Part shown: one piece after another, positions 5,672-7,175 of the stretch
Position numbering within the stretch: position 1 is the stretch's first letter
How the letters are laid out: the number at the start of each line of letters is the position of its first letter
Assembly (NCBI GenBank): GCA_013361745.1
Contig: JABFXM010000457.1
Coordinates: 1-7,175 of the forward strand
Source of the DNA: Gemmatimonadaceae bacterium
Lineage (GTDB): Bacteria; Gemmatimonadota; Gemmatimonadetes; Gemmatimonadales; Gemmatimonadaceae
DNA: 7,175 nt
Direction of reading: 5' to 3'
Program-made: the position numbers and the translations under genes
Notes under the pieces: model-generated
Told to the model about the DNA's origin: nothing
The model's database searches: none
Seen by the model: the letters and a program-made list of their open reading frames with translations, nothing else

Positions 5672-6451
5672 GTGCACTGGCGCTTCCTGGCGACGCCCCC
5701 GCGCTCCGGCGCCGAGAACATGGCGCTCGACGAGGCCCTCCTCCGCCGCGCGGCGAGCTCGGGTGAGGCGGTGCTCCGCATCTACGCCTGGTCCGCGCCG
5801 ACGCTCTCGCTCGGCCGCAACCAGCCCGCGCACGGGGAATACGACCTCGGCGCGCTCGCGTCGGGCGGGATCGACGTAGTGCGCCGGCTCACGGGGGGCC
5901 GCGCGGTGCTCCACCACCGCGAGATCACCTACAGCGTCACCGCGCCGCTTACGCTCGGCGCGACGCTGCGCGATGCGTATCTGCGGATCAACGAGATCCT
6001 GGTGGGCGCACTGCGCTCGCTCGGCGCGAACGCGGAGATCTCGGGGCGCGCGGGCGCCGGAGAACGTGCACCGCTCCCTTCGCTCGCGCCCTGCTTCGAG
6101 GAGCCGACGGAGGGAGAGCTCGTGCTCGCGGGGCGCAAACTGGTCGGGAGCGCGCAGTATCGCGAAGAGGTTGCGCTGCTCCAGCACGGCTCCATCCTCG
6201 TCGACGACGACCAGACCGATGTCGCCTCGCTGCTCACGACGCCCGTCGCGCCCCCGCCCCGCCCCGCCACGCTGCGAGCGGCGCTCGGGCGGGTTCCGGG
6301 TTCCGCCGAGGTGAACGGAGCCTTCCTGGGCGCGCTGCGCGAGCGCGAGGACCCTCGCGTCGAGGAGCTCGCGATCGACGAGTCCCTCGAGCGCGCCGCT
6401 GCGACGGCGCGCGATCGCTACGTCGATCCGGCGTGGACCTGGCGGCGCTGA
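5672..6451 (+). CDS. lipM: Octanoyl/lipoyl-protein transferase, LipM-like (BPL/LPL family)
   Basis: The 259-residue product belongs to the biotin/lipoyl protein ligase fold family. In the LipM branch these enzymes move octanoate from octanoyl-ACP to the lysine of GcvH; the LplA branch activates free lipoate with ATP. Visible motifs are NMALDEALL (16-24), PTLSLGRNQ (43-51), VRRLTGGRAVLHHREITYSV (70-89), then PCFEEPTEGELVLAGRK (140-156) and LVGSAQYREEVALLQHGSI (157-175). C141 sits where LipM/LipL octanoyltransferases have their catalytic cysteine, and K156 is the conserved lysine, which argues for a transferase over an LplA ligase. The GTG at 5672 gives the usual M-WRFL...AENMALDEAL start; it has no Shine-Dalgarno. 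It is divergent from gcvP and near gcvH, its likely substrate, which supports the role. It could instead be a relay enzyme like LipL; the symbol is a best guess. Confidence 0.8.
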   Translation: MHWRFLATPPRSGAENMALDEALLRRAASSGEAVLRIYAWSAPTLSLGRNQPAHGEYDLGALASGGIDVVRRLTGGRAVLHHREITYSVTAPLTLGATLRDAYLRINEILVGALRSLGANAEISGRAGAGERAPLPSLAPCFEEPTEGELVLAGRKLVGSAQYREEVALLQHGSILVDDDQTDVASLLTTPVAPPPRPATLRAALGRVPGSAEVNGAFLGALREREDPRVEELAIDESLERAAATARDRYVDPAWTWRR

Positions 6452-6461
6452 CCGTGACGAT

Positions 6462-6504
6462 GACCGCGGTCGCGCGTTATTTCATGAGTCGGCCGCCGGC
6501 CGGC
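6462..6504. other. Spacer palindromes upstream of the substrate-binding protein gene
   Basis: The 82-base gap after the lipM-like gene contains two GC palindromes, GACCGCGGTC (6462-6471) and GCCGGCCGGC (6494-6503 region), around a short AT-rich patch GTTATTTCATG. I see no T-tract terminator and no convincing promoter pair, though TTATTT near 6477 could be part of a -10. Short GC palindromes are frequent by chance at this composition. Confidence 0.25.
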
Positions 6505-6533
6505 GAACTCCATCGCACCTGCCCCGCTCTCCC

Positions 6534-7175
6534 ATGACGACCCGCCGCTCCGCCGCCGCAGTCCTGCTCCTCGCGCTCGCCGCCTGCCGCGGCGGGGACC
6601 GCGCCTCGAACGCAACGGGCGACGTCGGTGGGACGGTGGTGGTCTCGACGGCGGCGGAGCCCGACTTTCTCTTCCCCCCGCTCGTCGCCACCACCTCGGG
6701 GAAGATGGTCTCGGACCAGATCTTCGAGCGACTGGCCGAGATCGGGCCGAAGATGAACACGATGGGTGACGAGGGCTTCGAGCCGCGGCTCGCGCGTCAC
6801 TGGACCTGGTCGAACGATTCGCTGTCCATCGCCTTCGAGCTCGACCCGCGCGCGCACTGGCACGACGGCAAGCCGCTCCGTGCCGATGACGTGAAGCTCG
6901 GCTTCGACATGATGCGAGACCCGAAGGTCGGATCGCCGCAGGCGCCGAACGTCGCCGAGGTCGATTCGGTCACGAAGCGCGATTCGCTGACGGCGGTGGT
7001 GTGGTATCATCGCCGGTCACTGGACCAGTTCTTCATCGCGGCGTACAACATCATCCCGCTCCCGGCGCACCTGCTGCAGAGCGTCGATCGCGCGAACATG
7101 AAGGCGGACGCGTTCGTCCGTTCGCCCGTGGGAAGCGGGCCGTTCCGCTTCGTGCGCTGGGTTCCGTCGCAGCTC
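6534..7175 (+). CDS. Peptide-type ABC transporter substrate-binding lipoprotein (family 5), truncated by the window edge
   Basis: An ATG at 6534 opens a frame that stays open to the end of the window (214 residues, about 40% of the usual 500-600). Extracytoplasmic solute-binding proteins of this family (DppA/OppA type) capture oligopeptides, nickel or other ligands and deliver them to an ABC permease. The N-terminus is a lipoprotein signal: TRRS, a hydrophobic AAAVLLLAL core, and lipobox LAAC with C18 lipidated. The mature part shows family landmarks: VVVSTAAEPDFLFPPL (35-50), a DQIFERL segment (61-67), FEPRLARHWTWSNDSLSIAFEL (82-103), AHWHDGKPLRADDVKLGFDMM (107-127, the most diagnostic), and GSGPFRF (200-206). 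The ligand cannot be predicted. Starting without a Shine-Dalgarno, it is 82 bases after the lipM-like gene and need not be co-regulated with it. Permease genes would be expected to the right. Confidence 0.92.
   Translation, partial: MTTRRSAAAVLLLALAACRGGDRASNATGDVGGTVVVSTAAEPDFLFPPLVATTSGKMVSDQIFERLAEIGPKMNTMGDEGFEPRLARHWTWSNDSLSIAFELDPRAHWHDGKPLRADDVKLGFDMMRDPKVGSPQAPNVAEVDSVTKRDSLTAVVWYHRRSLDQFFIAAYNIIPLPAHLLQSVDRANMKADAFVRSPVGSGPFRFVRWVPSQL

Overview
This window is strongly GC-rich and gene-dense. It reads as chromosomal housekeeping DNA from a high-GC Gram-negative-type bacterium: two lipoprotein-type signal peptides, GTG starts, and weak or absent Shine-Dalgarno sequences. The gene content and style fit Gemmatimonadota, but that is an inference from general familiarity and not a placement. 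I see no insertion sequence, CRISPR array, tRNA, rRNA or phage gene.

Layout. (1) Bases 2-79 are the Arg/Gly/Asp-rich tail of an unidentified upstream gene, whose stop overlaps the GTG start of a type II thymidine kinase (tdk, 76-690). A perfect 10-bp hairpin straddles the tdk stop and reaches the stop of a converging small two-helix membrane protein (703-963, minus). (2) A very good sigma70-like promoter (1108-1137) precedes coaE (dephospho-CoA kinase, 1207-1854). A second promoter with the same TTGACA box and 18-bp spacer lies inside the end of coaE and should drive gcvH (1893-2282). (3) A large 17-bp-stem hairpin built of GGGGTCA heptamers (2292-2357) separates gcvH from a converging minus-strand pair: gcvP (2686-5531) and a small lipoprotein gene translationally coupled to it (2363-2689). 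(4) Divergent from gcvP is a LipM-like octanoyl/lipoyl transferase (5672-6451). (5) The window ends inside a peptide-type ABC transporter substrate-binding lipoprotein (from 6534).

The genes from 1893 to 6451 form a functional group. GcvH is the lipoyl-carrying H protein of the glycine cleavage system, GcvP is the PLP-dependent glycine decarboxylase that loads it, and the LipM-like enzyme belongs to a family that places octanoate on the GcvH lysine as the first step of lipoate synthesis. gcvT (aminomethyltransferase) is not in the window.

The main anomaly is in gcvP. The reading frame breaks at about 5124-5127, and roughly 15-16 conserved codons (best estimate 46 bp) are missing there, while both flanking parts are otherwise intact, including the PLP lysine. 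As written the sequence cannot make a full-length P protein. It is either a recent inactivating deletion or an assembly or sequencing error. I do not see a convincing undescribed biological system here; this lesion and the heptamer hairpin are the points most worth checking.
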